64,000 bases of DNA from Pseudobacteroides cellulosolvens ATCC 35603 = DSM 2933 (GCF_001262605.1 NZ_LGTC01000001.1:744001-808000); one strand, 5' to 3'. Positions 39,671 to 49,737 are shown, numbered from the stretch's first letter. The notes: a model not told the origin generated them from the letters alone. A program made the numbers and translations.

Positions 39671-40600
39671 ATGATTATTGTAGATGCACACTGTGATACA
39701 ATCACAAAAATAATGGAAACAGGGGAAGAACTGTTTAACAACAACTGTCATATTGATTTGGAACGCATGGTTAAAGCCGGAAAGTATGTTCAATTCTTTG
39801 CAGCTTTTATTGATCCGTCATACGGCCAAGCGTATGCAATGAAGAGGGCCATTCAGATCATAGATCGGTTCTATGGGGAAATTGAAAAAAATATCAGCTA
39901 TGTTTCCCACTGCAAGAGCCATGATGACATAATAGAAGCATTAAATAATAATAAGATTGCAGCAATTCTCTCAATCGAAGGAGGCGATGCACTGCAAGGT
40001 GACCTCTCTGCACTCAGAATGTTTTATAAATTAGGCGTAAGAAGTATATGCCTCACATGGAACCATAGAAATGAAATCGCTGATGGAGTATTAGACGGTG
40101 CTTCTGGTGGGGGATTAACACCTTTTGGAAAAAAGGTTATAGAAGAAATGAATAGGCTTGGCATGATTATAGATTTATCTCACATATCTGAAAAAGGTTT
40201 TTGGGACTGTATTGAACTAACAAAAAAGCCGCTTATTGTATCCCACTCGAATGCTAAAAAGTTATGCGGGCACGTGAGAAATTTGACAGATGAACAGCTT
40301 TATGCTGTAAAGAAAAACGGCGGTGTTGTCGGTATAAACTTTTATTCAAGATTTTTAAGGGATGATGGGGCAGCCTCTCAAAAGGATATATTGCATCATA
40401 TTGAGTATATGTGCTCAATTATTGGAACGGATCACATAGGTTTTGGAAGTGATTTTGACGGCATCGAATCAATGCCTGAAGATATGGGTGGTATTCAAGA
40501 TATTGAAAAGATAATTAATGACCTTGTGAAGTTAAACTACAGTAGTGATGATGTGGAAAAGATAGCAGGTTTAAATTTTTTAAGAGTAATTAAGGCATGA
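39671..40600 (+). CDS. Membrane dipeptidase-like (renal dipeptidase, peptidase M19)
   Basis: 309-aa zinc enzyme of family M19. Metal and active-site blocks seen: VDAHCDT (N-terminal His/Asp), LSIEGGDAL (bridging Glu), IDLSHISEKGFWD, VSHSNAKKLCGHVRNLTDEQL and GFGSDFDGIE. It cleaves dipeptides, including D-containing ones in some members. There is no signal peptide, so it is cytosolic like most bacterial relatives. AGAAAGGA precedes the ATG. There is no clear functional link with its neighbours. Confidence 0.93.
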   Translation: MIIVDAHCDTITKIMETGEELFNNNCHIDLERMVKAGKYVQFFAAFIDPSYGQAYAMKRAIQIIDRFYGEIEKNISYVSHCKSHDDIIEALNNNKIAAILSIEGGDALQGDLSALRMFYKLGVRSICLTWNHRNEIADGVLDGASGGGLTPFGKKVIEEMNRLGMIIDLSHISEKGFWDCIELTKKPLIVSHSNAKKLCGHVRNLTDEQLYAVKKNGGVVGINFYSRFLRDDGAASQKDILHHIEYMCSIIGTDHIGFGSDFDGIESMPEDMGGIQDIEKIINDLVKLNYSSDDVEKIAGLNFLRVIKA

Positions 40601-40603
40601 TTT

Positions 40604-40694
40604 AAAAATTACTTCCTCTTTTGAGCGGGTGTTGACGAGTTAAGTCAACAAAGGAGCGAAATCTATAGCGGAAGTTATTTTTGAGTCATGACTA
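40604..40694 (+). repeat. R1 dispersed palindromic repeat, copy 4
   Basis: The most complete copy: AAATTACTTCC, GAGCGGGTGTTGACGAGTT, AAGTCAACA, GAGCGAAATCTATAGCGG and AAGTTATTTT, then GTCATGACTAAA. It starts three bases after the dipeptidase stop codon. From 40695 to 40863 I see only AT-rich sequence. Confidence 0.85.
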
Positions 40695-40877
40695 AAAATA
40701 ATATGGTTTAATTATTGCTGCTAATTTAGCAAAAAAATGTAAAAATATGTGGAAAATTTCTTAATTTAGGTATACAATATTTATGCCGATCAAAAATAAT
40801 ATAACAAAATATAAAATTTATGTAAATATCACCATAATAAACATGTAAATTTTCAAAATTAAAGTGAGGGATTTATA

Positions 40878-43800
40878 TTGTTACGTCTAGAAGAAGCCAT
40901 TGATGAAAAGATAGTGGATAATATACGAATGATGTCTTCACAATTTCTGCTAAGTTCCACTGCAATAATAGAAGCAGACGGATCATATTTATATTATCAG
41001 CATGATGGGCCATATTGCAAATATTTAAGTGAAATTTTCTGTAAAAGTGGTAAAAGCACAAGAAGTGTATGCAAGGAAGAATGCTTGAGAATATCTACGG
41101 AATCAATGGATAGGAAAGAGCCTGTAGAGATACAATGTTGTGGGGGAATAAATATATATGCAGTTCCAATAATATATAAAGAGCAAGTAATAGGCAGCAT
41201 TAGTGCCGGAATAACAAATCCTCCTTTAGAAAGATCAAAGCTTATGGATATTTCAAAAAAATATTGTATAGACGTATATGACTTGGTGCAAAGGGCTTAC
41301 AGCACTAAAAGAATAACCAAGAAAGAAAGTGAAATGGCTAGATTGCAATTAAGAATGACAGCTTTATTAATTTCCTCATTATATGAAAACAAAATAAAAC
41401 AAATTGAAGATGATGAGTTATTAAAACGTCAAAATCGTTTATTAAAAGAAAAGTCAATTCTTGTAGAACAGCAAAAAGAAGAATTAGAGGCAATAATTAA
41501 TAACATGTCGGATGTGCTTATGGTCTTTGATGAAGACGGTAAGTATATACTTTTAAACAAGGCGGCTGATAGCTCAAATTTTGCAAGCAGTTGTAAATGT
41601 GTAGGGGACAGCTATAAGCCAGGAATATACTATGATACGGATGGTAAGGAGCTTCAATATGAAGATTTACCGGCGGTACGCGTTTATAATGGAGAGAGTA
41701 TAAAAGAACAAATTGTAATTATTAAGACTCCTGAAGGTGAAAAATCAATTGGAGTTAGCGGTACTCCGCTACTTGATGAAAGTGGCAAGATGCGTCTAGG
41801 AATAATGTGTGTACGTGATATAACGGAAACAATTAATCAGTATAAGACAATAAAACTGCAAAGGAATCAATTGGAAGCAATATTCGAAACCTTACAAGAT
41901 AGAATAAGTATTTTTGATAAAGAAGGAAGATTTTTGTTAAAAAGCGATTTACACCCTGTAAAATATAAAACACTGGACTACAATGTTCGGGATTCGGCAA
42001 AATACATAGTTTTTTCCGATGTTGAAGGCAATCCATTGCCTGATGAGGAGATGTGCCATTACAAGCTGTTTAAAGGTGAAAAAGTAAAAAGCGGCAAAAT
42101 AAGAACCTTTAATGACAAAATAGAAAGATACTTTGATATAAGCGGTGTTCCGATATTTGATGAAAATAACCAATTTCATTTAGGCGTGATGCTTACAACA
42201 GATATAACTGAAACTATTAAATTGGCTAATGAAATAAAGCAGCAGAAAGAACGTCTTGAAGCAATTGTTAACAGTATGTCAAATGGATTAGTGATATTAG
42301 ACAGCGAGTTTAAAGTCGAGCTTTTAAACAAATCAGCACGGGAAATTTTTATTGGTTCTGATGAAAATGGAAAAGACAGTGGGTTCCAAAAAAGTAATAA
42401 ATATTATATTGGAATTGATGGGAAAAAAGTTGAAAAAAGTGAACTTAACATCCAAAAAATCATTGATATAGGCAGCTTTCAAAACGTTATAATGACAATA
42501 TTAAGGCCTGATAAAAAGATATATGTCAGCATGAACGGTGGCCCAATATATGACAATGATGGTGTGGTGAGGGAGGTAATACTTTGCGTAAGAGATATAA
42601 CAGAACAGGTTATGCTTGATAATGCAGTTAAATATCAACAAGATGAATTACTGAAAGTAGAAAGGGAAAAAAATGCTGCTTTAGAGAATTCTATTAATAT
42701 CAAGGATGAATTTTTGACTACTATCAGTCATGAGTTTAAAACGCCGCTTACAGTTATAAATTCTGCAATTCAGGCTATGGAGCTGATATGTAAGGATGAC
42801 CTTTCAGATAAGGCAAAAAACTTTCTGAATAAAATAAGACAGAATACATTCAGGCAGTTAAGACTGGTAAATAACCTGTTAGATGTTACGAAGATAGGTG
42901 CAGGGGGAATAAAATTAAATAAAAGGAATCATGACATTATACTCTTAACTCGGTCTATCACTGAATCGGTTAATCTTTATGCCTTACAAAAGGGAATAAA
43001 ACTTTCATTTGTTACTTCATTGAAGAAAAAGGTTATTGGATTAGATGAAGAAAACTATGAGCGGATTATGTTAAATCTTTTATCAAATGCAATAAAATAT
43101 ACTTCTTCCGGTGGTAAGATTGAAGTAAGTATTAAAGCGAGGAAGGGAAATGTAATTATCTCGGTTAAAGATACCGGCTTTGGTATTCCAAGGGATAAGC
43201 AGGAAATGGTTTTTGAAAGGTTTACCCAGGTTGATAATTCTTTTACAAGGCAAGCTGAAGGGACGGGAATAGGATTAGCACTTGTAAAAATGCTGGTAGA
43301 AGCCTTAGATGGATGCATTCATTTAAAAAGCCGGGAATATAAAGGTAGTGTTTTTACAATTATTCTTCCTTCTGCTAAGGTGGAAGGCGGGGATGTATGC
43401 ATCAACCGGACTAATACAGTTGAAAGTAGGCTGATAAATGCTATAGCAGTTGAATTTTCCGATATTTATCATGTAAATAACCCTAAGGCTTATAATATTA
43501 GCAACAATCATCAAAAAGTTCAAAAACTATTGGAGCGAGATGCTATAACAAAAGCAATCTGTTCGGAACTAAATAGCTGCATTGATCTTAAAACAACATT
43601 ACGCACGATTATGTATAATATAAAGCAAATGATAAAATGTGAAGCAATAGCTATAAGACTGTATAACGGAGGAGATTATCCATACTATGTGTACAAGGGT
43701 TTTCCAGAACAGTTTATAAAATTAGACAGCAGCTTGTGTGGTGTGGATAAACATGGAAAAAGACAAAAGTCAATGGATGGAAAACATTACATTTTGGAAT

Positions 43801-44144
43801 GCGTATGCGGGAAGGTGCTTAATGGTGATACCGACTCTGCATTCAGCTTTTTTACAAATGGAGGCAGCTTTTGGACAAACAGTGCATCTTCATTAACAGA
43901 TACAGAAATGGAAGCTATTAACTCATGTAAAATAAGAAAGTATTGTATTGAACGTGGATATGAATCTATTGCACTGATCCCAATTCGTTCAAAAGAGAGA
44001 ATAATTGGGTTGATTCAAATGAATGATACAAGGAAAAATATATACTCTGAGGACATGGTGGAATACCTTGAAATACTTGGAGAAAATATAGGTCTTGCAG
44101 TGGAGAATTCTCTCATCAATGATAAGTTAAAAAAGTTGGTATAA
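40878..44144 (+). CDS. Cytosolic sensor histidine kinase: PocR, PAS repeats, kinase core, GAF
   Basis: 1088 aa, no membrane segment. Residues about 5-165 are a PocR sensory domain with many cysteines (YCKYLSEIFC, SVCKEEC, CCGG). A coiled coil (175-205) and three PAS domains (about 205-320, 335-450, 460-585, each ending in a V-x-D-I-T-E motif) follow. HisKA has His618 in TISHEFKTPLTVI; the HATPase has NLLSNAIKYT, DTGFGIPRDK and GTGIGLALV. A C-terminal GAF domain (about 900-1088) is unusual in following the kinase core. Translation starts at TTG 40878, eight bases after GTGAGG. No response regulator adjoins it. Confidence 0.88.
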   Translation: MLRLEEAIDEKIVDNIRMMSSQFLLSSTAIIEADGSYLYYQHDGPYCKYLSEIFCKSGKSTRSVCKEECLRISTESMDRKEPVEIQCCGGINIYAVPIIYKEQVIGSISAGITNPPLERSKLMDISKKYCIDVYDLVQRAYSTKRITKKESEMARLQLRMTALLISSLYENKIKQIEDDELLKRQNRLLKEKSILVEQQKEELEAIINNMSDVLMVFDEDGKYILLNKAADSSNFASSCKCVGDSYKPGIYYDTDGKELQYEDLPAVRVYNGESIKEQIVIIKTPEGEKSIGVSGTPLLDESGKMRLGIMCVRDITETINQYKTIKLQRNQLEAIFETLQDRISIFDKEGRFLLKSDLHPVKYKTLDYNVRDSAKYIVFSDVEGNPLPDEEMCHYKLFKGEKVKSGKIRTFNDKIERYFDISGVPIFDENNQFHLGVMLTTDITETIKLANEIKQQKERLEAIVNSMSNGLVILDSEFKVELLNKSAREIFIGSDENGKDSGFQKSNKYYIGIDGKKVEKSELNIQKIIDIGSFQNVIMTILRPDKKIYVSMNGGPIYDNDGVVREVILCVRDITEQVMLDNAVKYQQDELLKVEREKNAALENSINIKDEFLTTISHEFKTPLTVINSAIQAMELICKDDLSDKAKNFLNKIRQNTFRQLRLVNNLLDVTKIGAGGIKLNKRNHDIILLTRSITESVNLYALQKGIKLSFVTSLKKKVIGLDEENYERIMLNLLSNAIKYTSSGGKIEVSIKARKGNVIISVKDTGFGIPRDKQEMVFERFTQVDNSFTRQAEGTGIGLALVKMLVEALDGCIHLKSREYKGSVFTIILPSAKVEGGDVCINRTNTVESRLINAIAVEFSDIYHVNNPKAYNISNNHQKVQKLLERDAITKAICSELNSCIDLKTTLRTIMYNIKQMIKCEAIAIRLYNGGDYPYYVYKGFPEQFIKLDSSLCGVDKHGKRQKSMDGKHYILECVCGKVLNGDTDSAFSFFTNGGSFWTNSASSLTDTEMEAINSCKIRKYCIERGYESIALIPIRSKERIIGLIQMNDTRKNIYSEDMVEYLEILGENIGLAVENSLINDKLKKLV

Positions 44145-44150
44145 AATTAT

Positions 44151-44177
44151 AAGGGGCTTTTGCAAAGCCCCCTTTTT
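44151..44177 (+). terminator. Rho-independent terminator after the PocR kinase gene
   Basis: GGGGCTTT pairs with AAAGCCCC around TGC and is followed by CTTTTT. It lies between convergent genes. Confidence 0.9.
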
Positions 44178-44191
44178 AATTGTTTATGCTG

Positions 44192-44665
44192 TTATTCTAT
44201 TTGGAATTCCTTTTTAGTAGCAGATAAAGCCGTATCTACATCCTTTTCGTATATAAGGAACGAAATGTCTACCTCGGAGGTTGTTACCAGTTTTACATCA
44301 ATACCGTTTTGTGCGAGTATTGTAAATAGCTTTGCTGCAACACCGGGTAAATTTTTCATCCCTTCACCAAAAACAGAAAGCTTTGTATTCTGAGCATCAA
44401 CTTCTATTTTTAAGCCAGGTGCATTCTTTTTGAAGGTGTTTAATGTACTAATAGCCCGGACTAAGTCATCTGAAGGAATAGTAAATGATATATTTACCCT
44501 TCCCCTGTATGGCGGAGCTTGATTAATCATATCAATATTGATGTTCTGCCCGGCTATGGAATTAAATATGTCAGATACCAACTTCATATCAACAGGCAGG
44601 TTGTCAACAGTAACCAGGGCTACATTATAGGTTACACTAATATCAGTTACGGGCGTTCCAGCCAT
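44192..44665 (-). CDS. Stand-alone double ACT-domain protein, aspartokinase regulatory-like
   Basis: 157 aa comprising two ACT domains (about 10-80 and 88-157) that resemble the C-terminal regulatory half of aspartokinase (ALVTVDNLPVDMKLVSDIFN, then KLSVFGEGMKNLPGVAAKLF). The kinase half is missing, and no aspartokinase gene is in the window. AGGAGGGG precedes the ATG. It is the last gene of the lysine-riboswitch operon asd-dapA-dapB. By inference it binds lysine or threonine and modulates an aspartokinase made elsewhere, but this is unproven. Confidence 0.85.
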   Translation of the reverse strand: MAGTPVTDISVTYNVALVTVDNLPVDMKLVSDIFNSIAGQNINIDMINQAPPYRGRVNISFTIPSDDLVRAISTLNTFKKNAPGLKIEVDAQNTKLSVFGEGMKNLPGVAAKLFTILAQNGIDVKLVTTSEVDISFLIYEKDVDTALSATKKEFQIE

Positions 44666-44686
44666 TATAACCCCTCCTCGCTTTTG

Positions 44687-45448
44687 CTAATTTGTTTCAC
44701 TTATAAGGTCATTCATATTATAAAAACCAGGTTTTTTGTTGTATAAAAATCTTGCAGCACTAAGTGCACCGGTAGCAAATATTTCCTTTGAGGTTGCGAT
44801 GTGATTGATTTCAATAATCTCATCGGTTCCTGCAAATACTACTGAATGTTCACCTACAATTGTGCCGCCTCTTACTGCATGAATGCCTATTTCTTTCTTG
44901 CTTCTCTTCTTACGGCGTGAATGCCTGTCGTATACATATTCCTGCTTTTCCGACAGGGCTGAATTAATCTCATCCGCAATCGCTAAAGCAGTTCCGCTGG
45001 GGGCATCAATTTTCTGATTGTGGTGTTTTTCGATTATTTCAATATCAAAGTTATATTCAAGAACTTTTGCGGCCTTTTTAACAAGATCCATTAAGAGGTT
45101 AACGCCTAGAGACATATTTGCTGAAAAGAAAACCGGTATGGCCTCGGATACCTCTCTTAGCTTGTTAACCTGATTTGGCGATAATCCTGTTGTTGCAACA
45201 ATCAATGGTGTCTTGTTTTTTACTGAATAGCTCAAAAGTCCATCAAGGGCATCAGGGTTGGAAAAGTCTATAATAACATCCACCTTGACGTCACATTTTT
45301 CAAGATCATCAAAAACCGGGTAAGTATTATTGATTTTCGTGTATTTATCATATCCTGCGGCTATCATAAGGTCTTCACTTTCGGCTGCCATTCTAGAAAT
45401 TACCTGACCCATTTTACCGTTACAGCCGCTCATCAATATATTTATCAT
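44687..45448 (-). CDS. dapB: 4-hydroxy-tetrahydrodipicolinate reductase
   Basis: 253-aa enzyme of the diaminopimelate/lysine pathway that reduces hydroxytetrahydrodipicolinate with NAD(P)H. The nucleotide-binding motif is SGCNGKMGQ, the substrate loop is ATTGLSPNQ, and the catalytic segment is EIIEKHHNQKIDAPSGTAL. The end contains IHAVRGGTIVGEHSVVFAG. It lies 21 bases after dapA. Confidence 0.97.
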   Translation of the reverse strand: MINILMSGCNGKMGQVISRMAAESEDLMIAAGYDKYTKINNTYPVFDDLEKCDVKVDVIIDFSNPDALDGLLSYSVKNKTPLIVATTGLSPNQVNKLREVSEAIPVFFSANMSLGVNLLMDLVKKAAKVLEYNFDIEIIEKHHNQKIDAPSGTALAIADEINSALSEKQEYVYDRHSRRKKRSKKEIGIHAVRGGTIVGEHSVVFAGTDEIIEINHIATSKEIFATGALSAARFLYNKKPGFYNMNDLISETN

Positions 45449-45469
45449 TGGAAATCACATCCTTAATTT

Positions 45470-46348
45470 TTAAAGTAAACCATATTCCTTCATGCTGTTT
45501 TTTAGCACATCAAGGTTTTTATCAGTCATGTCTATAAGTGGCATTCTGCAGCTTCCAACATTCATACCCATAAGGTTCATAGCTGCTTTTACAGGAATAG
45601 GGCTTACATCAATGAAAAGTGCCTTAATAAGGTTAAGCGTCTTTAACTGTAAATTTTTGCTACCTTCAATATCTCCTGAAAGGAATTTGGCAACCATGTC
45701 ATGAGTATCTTTAGGTATAATATTCGCCATTACCGAAATAACTCCTTTTCCTCCCATTGCAAGGAGAGGAACAACCAGGTCATCATTACCTGAATAAACG
45801 GTAATTTTATCTCCGCACAGGTTTACAATATCTCCAACCTGGTTTAAATTACATTCCTTAATAGCAACTATATTGTCAATCTCTGAAAGGGTTTTAACTG
45901 TTTCAGGACTGATATTGAGGTTGGTCCTTGAAGGAACATTGTATAATATTATGGGAATTTTAATGCTGTTGGCAATAGCTTTAAAATGCTCTACAAGGCC
46001 CCTTTGTGAAGTCTTGTTATAGTACGGGGTAACACTTAAAATAGCATCAACACCCACTTCTTCAGCATATTTACTGAGTTCGATGGCATGACGTGTATCA
46101 TTACTACCAGTACCAGCAATAACAGGAATTCTATTGTGTACTTTTTCAACTGCAAATTTAATTGCAGCCTTATGTTCGTCATCAGGCATGGTTGATGCTT
46201 CACCAGTGGTTCCGCATATGACTATAGCGTCTGTACCTTCACTGATTTGAAACTCAATAAGTTCAGCAAGTTTATCAAAATCTATTCCATCATTTGTAAA
46301 AGGCGTGACGATTGCGACTCCTGATCCTGTGAAAATTGGTTTCGTCAT
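45470..46348 (-). CDS. dapA: 4-hydroxy-tetrahydrodipicolinate synthase
   Basis: 292-aa aldolase that condenses aspartate semialdehyde with pyruvate. Family features: GTTGEASTM, the tyrosine segment [21 protein letters not shown] and the Schiff-base lysine in IVAIKECN. It lies 20 bases after asd in the same operon. Confidence 0.97.
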   Translation of the reverse strand: MTKPIFTGSGVAIVTPFTNDGIDFDKLAELIEFQISEGTDAIVICGTTGEASTMPDDEHKAAIKFAVEKVHNRIPVIAGTGSNDTRHAIELSKYAEEVGVDAILSVTPYYNKTSQRGLVEHFKAIANSIKIPIILYNVPSRTNLNISPETVKTLSEIDNIVAIKECNLNQVGDIVNLCGDKITVYSGNDDLVVPLLAMGGKGVISVMANIIPKDTHDMVAKFLSGDIEGSKNLQLKTLNLIKALFIDVSPIPVKAAMNLMGMNVGSCRMPLIDMTDKNLDVLKNSMKEYGLL

Positions 46349-46368
46349 AACAAATACCTTCCTTTACC

Positions 46369-47367
46369 TTATTTGTTCCACATTTTTATAAGCTCTTGTG
46401 CAATTTGAACAGCATTAGTTGCCGCACCTTTTCTTATGTTGTCTGCTACTACCCAGAGATTTACTCCGCTTTCAACGCTATCATCACGACGGATTCTTCC
46501 TACGAAGGTTTCGTCTTTACCTGATGCATAGATAGGGAGGGGGTAAACATTGTTTTTAGGATCATCCTGTACAATTACGCCGGGAGCATTCCTTAAAACT
46601 TCCTTAAGTTCTTCCAGGTCATAAGGTTTTTCAAATTCAACGTTTATAGATTCACTGTGACCATTAAATACAGGAACCCTTACAGTTGTTGCAGTAATCT
46701 TGAGGCTGTCGTCGCCCATGATTTTTCTAGTTTCCTTGATCATTTTTTCTTCTTCTTTAGTGTATCCGTTATCTAGAAATACATCTATATGTGGTAATAC
46801 ATTGTTTGCAATTGGGTGTGGGAACTTTTTAGGAGCTTCTCCCTTAAGACCATCTTCAAGGTCGGAATAACCCTTCATACCTGCACCGGAAACTGCCTGG
46901 AATGTGGTATATACTATTCTTTTAATTTTATATTTTTCATGTAAAGGCTTTAATGCAACAACAGCCTGGATAGTTGAGCAGTTGGGGTTAGCAATTATTC
47001 CTTTGTTCCATGCAATATCGTGTGAATTAACTTCTGGTACAACCAGCGGAACTGTAGGGTCCATTCTCCATGCACTGCTGTTATCAACAACTATGCAGCC
47101 TTTTGAAGCAGCTATTGGTGAGAATTTTTCACTTGTGCTTCCACCTGCTGAAAACAGTGCAATATCAATACCTCTATCAAAGGATGTTTCTGTGAGTTCT
47201 TCAACAGTATAATCCTTTCCGTTAAATGTTATAGTTGATCCTGCTGATCTTGCTGATGAAAAGAAATATATTTCTTCTATTGGTAAATTCCTTTCTTCAA
47301 GAACCTTCAAAAATGTTCTTCCAACCATTCCAGTTGCACCGCATACCGCTAATTTTACTTTTTTCAT
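46369..47367 (-). CDS. asd: Aspartate-semialdehyde dehydrogenase
   Basis: 332-aa NADPH enzyme that reduces aspartyl phosphate to the semialdehyde, the branch point for lysine, threonine and methionine. The nucleotide-binding motif is GATGMVGRTF and the active Cys lies in ANPNCSTIQ. The segment TTFQAVSGAG and the His in FNGHSESINVEF complete the site. It is the first gene of the operon, controlled by the upstream lysine riboswitch. Confidence 0.97.
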   Translation of the reverse strand: MKKVKLAVCGATGMVGRTFLKVLEERNLPIEEIYFFSSARSAGSTITFNGKDYTVEELTETSFDRGIDIALFSAGGSTSEKFSPIAASKGCIVVDNSSAWRMDPTVPLVVPEVNSHDIAWNKGIIANPNCSTIQAVVALKPLHEKYKIKRIVYTTFQAVSGAGMKGYSDLEDGLKGEAPKKFPHPIANNVLPHIDVFLDNGYTKEEEKMIKETRKIMGDDSLKITATTVRVPVFNGHSESINVEFEKPYDLEELKEVLRNAPGVIVQDDPKNNVYPLPIYASGKDETFVGRIRRDDSVESGVNLWVVADNIRKGAATNAVQIAQELIKMWNK

Positions 47368-47427
47368 ATTAATATCCTCCTAAAAATTTTATTATCCTAT
47401 AGTGAATTTGTTAATATTCCAGAAATT

Positions 47428-47462
47428 AAAAAAGCCGGTCTAATGAGCACCAGCAGTTCTTT
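47428..47462 (-). terminator. Riboswitch-controlled terminator before asd
   Basis: On the minus strand GCTGGT and ACCGGC form a stem (positions 47434-47454) followed by six T. It lies between the lysine aptamer and asd, as expected for premature termination when lysine is high. Confidence 0.8.
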
Positions 47463-47504
47463 TTTATTAAATCAATTACCATTTGGAATTGTTTAAACAT
47501 AAAA

Positions 47505-47674
47505 GACAGATAGCGCTCCATCATTACTGATGACAGTTATACAGTTATTTACTGTATAACCAGGATATAAATCAAGGGAGTCATATCCTTCGGCATTTTT
47601 TCCTTTTAACCCACATCATAGATCCCCTCAGATCTCCGTAGGTTTACTAATAAAAAATGCACCTCTACTGTACA
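47505..47674 (-). ncRNA. Lysine riboswitch (L box) aptamer
   Basis: Reading the minus strand, the order of conserved blocks is GTAGAGGTGC, ATTAGTAA, a stem with GGGGATCTATGATGTGGGT, AAAAGGAAAAAATGCCGAAG, CTGGTTATACAGT with its partner ACTGTATAAC, CTGTCATCAGTAATGATGGAG and closing CGCTATCTGT. This is the L-box pattern. The transcript then reaches a terminator and asd-dapA-dapB-ACT. Confidence 0.93.
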
Positions 47675-47698
47675 TTAACTATTCAGATGTTTTTACTT

Positions 47699-47727
47699 AT
47701 AATATCATTATGAATCTATATTGTCAA
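47699..47727 (-). promoter_or_regulatory. Sigma-A promoter of the lysine operon
   Basis: On the minus strand a perfect TTGACA and TATTAT are 17 bases apart, about 25 bases before the aptamer. Confidence 0.85.
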
Positions 47728-47888
47728 TTGTGAATTATTTATTTAAAATAATTTATATGAAAAGTTAATATTTTTTACATTTATCTATTGAATAATTGCC
47801 AAAAAATTGATTGGCACAATATTATTATATGTATTAAAATAATATTGTTGACTACTCAATGAAAAGAGATTAATTACTTAGTCATGAT

Positions 47889-47968
47889 AAAAAAATAACT
47901 ATCGCTACAAATTTTGCCCATGTGCTGACTAAATCGTCAATACTCGGTTGAAAGCGGAAGTAATTTTT
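47889..47968 (-). repeat. R1 dispersed palindromic repeat, copy 5 (diverged)
   Basis: ATAACTATCGCTACAAATTT, GTGCTGACTAAATCGTCAAT and AAGCGGAAGTAATTTTT match R1 with several changes. It fills much of the gap between the lysine promoter and the SpoIID-like gene. Confidence 0.7.
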
Positions 47969-48009
47969 CGTTCATGCCTTTTACAAAAGATAATCGGAGG
48001 AAATAAATA

Positions 48010-49737
48010 ATGTCAAATAAGCTGGCATCAAGATGCTTTAATTATTTCAAGCATTACAAATTCAAAGAATTATCATTGAGAAAAATTAAATATACTTTAC
48101 TTATAATGATAATAATTATATCCAATACATATTTCGAAAATAACAATATAATAAGTGCTGGAATTACTGTGCCTGAAAAGGTAAGGATAGGCCTTTATTT
48201 TGAAACTACAGCCCTTTCAAGTTTTACCATTAGTGCTGAGAGAGGCCTTAAAATTGGCAGCAGTAATAATAATACTTTTACTCCTATATACGAAGAGCCT
48301 TCAAATGGCATTGTTACAGTAAGAAAGGATTCTTATTTTTATTTGAAAAGCAATAAGCTGACAGAATTTAAAATAACAGATAAAAATATTCCAGAAGGTG
48401 AAAAGTTTGGACCTGTACATATTCAGATAGGGAGTTCATACCCAGATCAAGCTGCTGCAAAGGAAGCACTGACAGCGATAAAATCGTTAGGAGTTGCTGC
48501 TTATCTTGCTTTTGTGGATAACTGGCAGATATGGTATGGTTTTTATACCGATCAAAATGCTGCTCAAGCTGATTTAGATAGTGTTTTAAAGCAGAAGCTG
48601 CAAGGATATGCATTTACCCCTATACTTCCGGCTTCAAATAGAATAGTGGTATCAAATCCAACAGGAGAAACTGCATTTATAATGGGCAGTGATACCAATA
48701 CTTTTAAGATATGTCCCAACCAGGAAAATAACCCTTACATATTCAAAATTAATAACAGTGATTCATTAAGGTACAGAGGGGAACTTGAAGTTAAGAGGAT
48801 TACAGGAAGTGATATGACCCTTATAAATGTCCTTTCGCCAGAGCATTACCTTTATGGGGTTGTACCTGCGGAAATAGGCTCAAGTTCTGATCCGGAGGCT
48901 TTAAAGGCACAAGCTGTTGCAGCAAGAACATACCTTATCGGAAACCTGAATAAGCATAAAAAGCAGTTCTTTGATTTGTGTACCACTACTTCATGCCAGG
49001 TTTATAAAGGTTTTGCGGGTGAATATGCTTCAACAAACAAGGCTATTGACGATACTGCAGGCAAGAAGCTGACCTATCAGGGGAAAATTGCCGAAGTATT
49101 CTACTTCAGTTCCTGCGGCGGCCGTACCGAGGATGTAAAAAATGTTTGGGGTAGTGATATACCTTATTTAAGGAGTGTAGAGGATAAGTATGAATCAGGC
49201 AAGTCGTATAATTATAATTGGGAAACAACATTAACAGCAAGTAAGATAAAGGAAATAATGATAGGCAGAGGATACAATTTGGGGGATATAACAGGGGTAA
49301 ACATAACAAAAACCTCTGAGGCAGGAAGGGTTACAGAGCTTGTCATAAGCGGTACTAAAGGACAAAGGGTATACAAACTTGATGGCTGCAGGACTGTTTT
49401 CGGGTTTAACAGCCAATGGTATACTATTGTAAGTGATGCTGTTGTACCAATGAAAAAAGTCGATAACACTGTGGTGCAAACACAGCTTGCAACAAAAAAG
49501 GTTATGACAGCCGGAGGCCTTAAGGATTTGGCTGTAAAAAACGGTCAGATAACTGTAATTGGTGCGGAAGGGGTAAAAAATACAGTATCGGCAGCACCAC
49601 AAAGTTACAAATTTGTAGGTAAGGGATGGGGTCATGCAGTAGGTATGAGTCAGACCGGTGCAATGGGAATGGCTAAAGCAGGGTTTAAGTATGATCAGAT
49701 ACTTACCCATTATTTCCAGGGCACAGTAATTGAGTAG
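48010..49737 (+). CDS. SpoIID/LytB domain protein with SPOR-like region
   Basis: 575-aa exported protein with an N-terminal membrane signal (IKYTLLIMIIIISNTYF, about 26-42). A middle segment (about 135-205, FGPVHIQIGSSYPDQAAAKEALTAIK) resembles a SPOR peptidoglycan-binding domain. The C-terminal SpoIID/LytB domain (about 275-575) includes YLYGVVPAEIGSSSDPEALKAQAVAARTY, CTTTSCQVYKGF, YFSSCGGRTEDV and GWGHAVGMSQTGAMGMA. SpoIID is a peptidoglycan lytic transglycosylase of spore engulfment; LytB-type relatives modify autolysins. The length and SPOR region place this outside classical SpoIID. It precedes queA by 139 bases of AT-rich sequence. Confidence 0.9.
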   Translation: MSNKLASRCFNYFKHYKFKELSLRKIKYTLLIMIIIISNTYFENNNIISAGITVPEKVRIGLYFETTALSSFTISAERGLKIGSSNNNTFTPIYEEPSNGIVTVRKDSYFYLKSNKLTEFKITDKNIPEGEKFGPVHIQIGSSYPDQAAAKEALTAIKSLGVAAYLAFVDNWQIWYGFYTDQNAAQADLDSVLKQKLQGYAFTPILPASNRIVVSNPTGETAFIMGSDTNTFKICPNQENNPYIFKINNSDSLRYRGELEVKRITGSDMTLINVLSPEHYLYGVVPAEIGSSSDPEALKAQAVAARTYLIGNLNKHKKQFFDLCTTTSCQVYKGFAGEYASTNKAIDDTAGKKLTYQGKIAEVFYFSSCGGRTEDVKNVWGSDIPYLRSVEDKYESGKSYNYNWETTLTASKIKEIMIGRGYNLGDITGVNITKTSEAGRVTELVISGTKGQRVYKLDGCRTVFGFNSQWYTIVSDAVVPMKKVDNTVVQTQLATKKVMTAGGLKDLAVKNGQITVIGAEGVKNTVSAAPQSYKFVGKGWGHAVGMSQTGAMGMAKAGFKYDQILTHYFQGTVIE

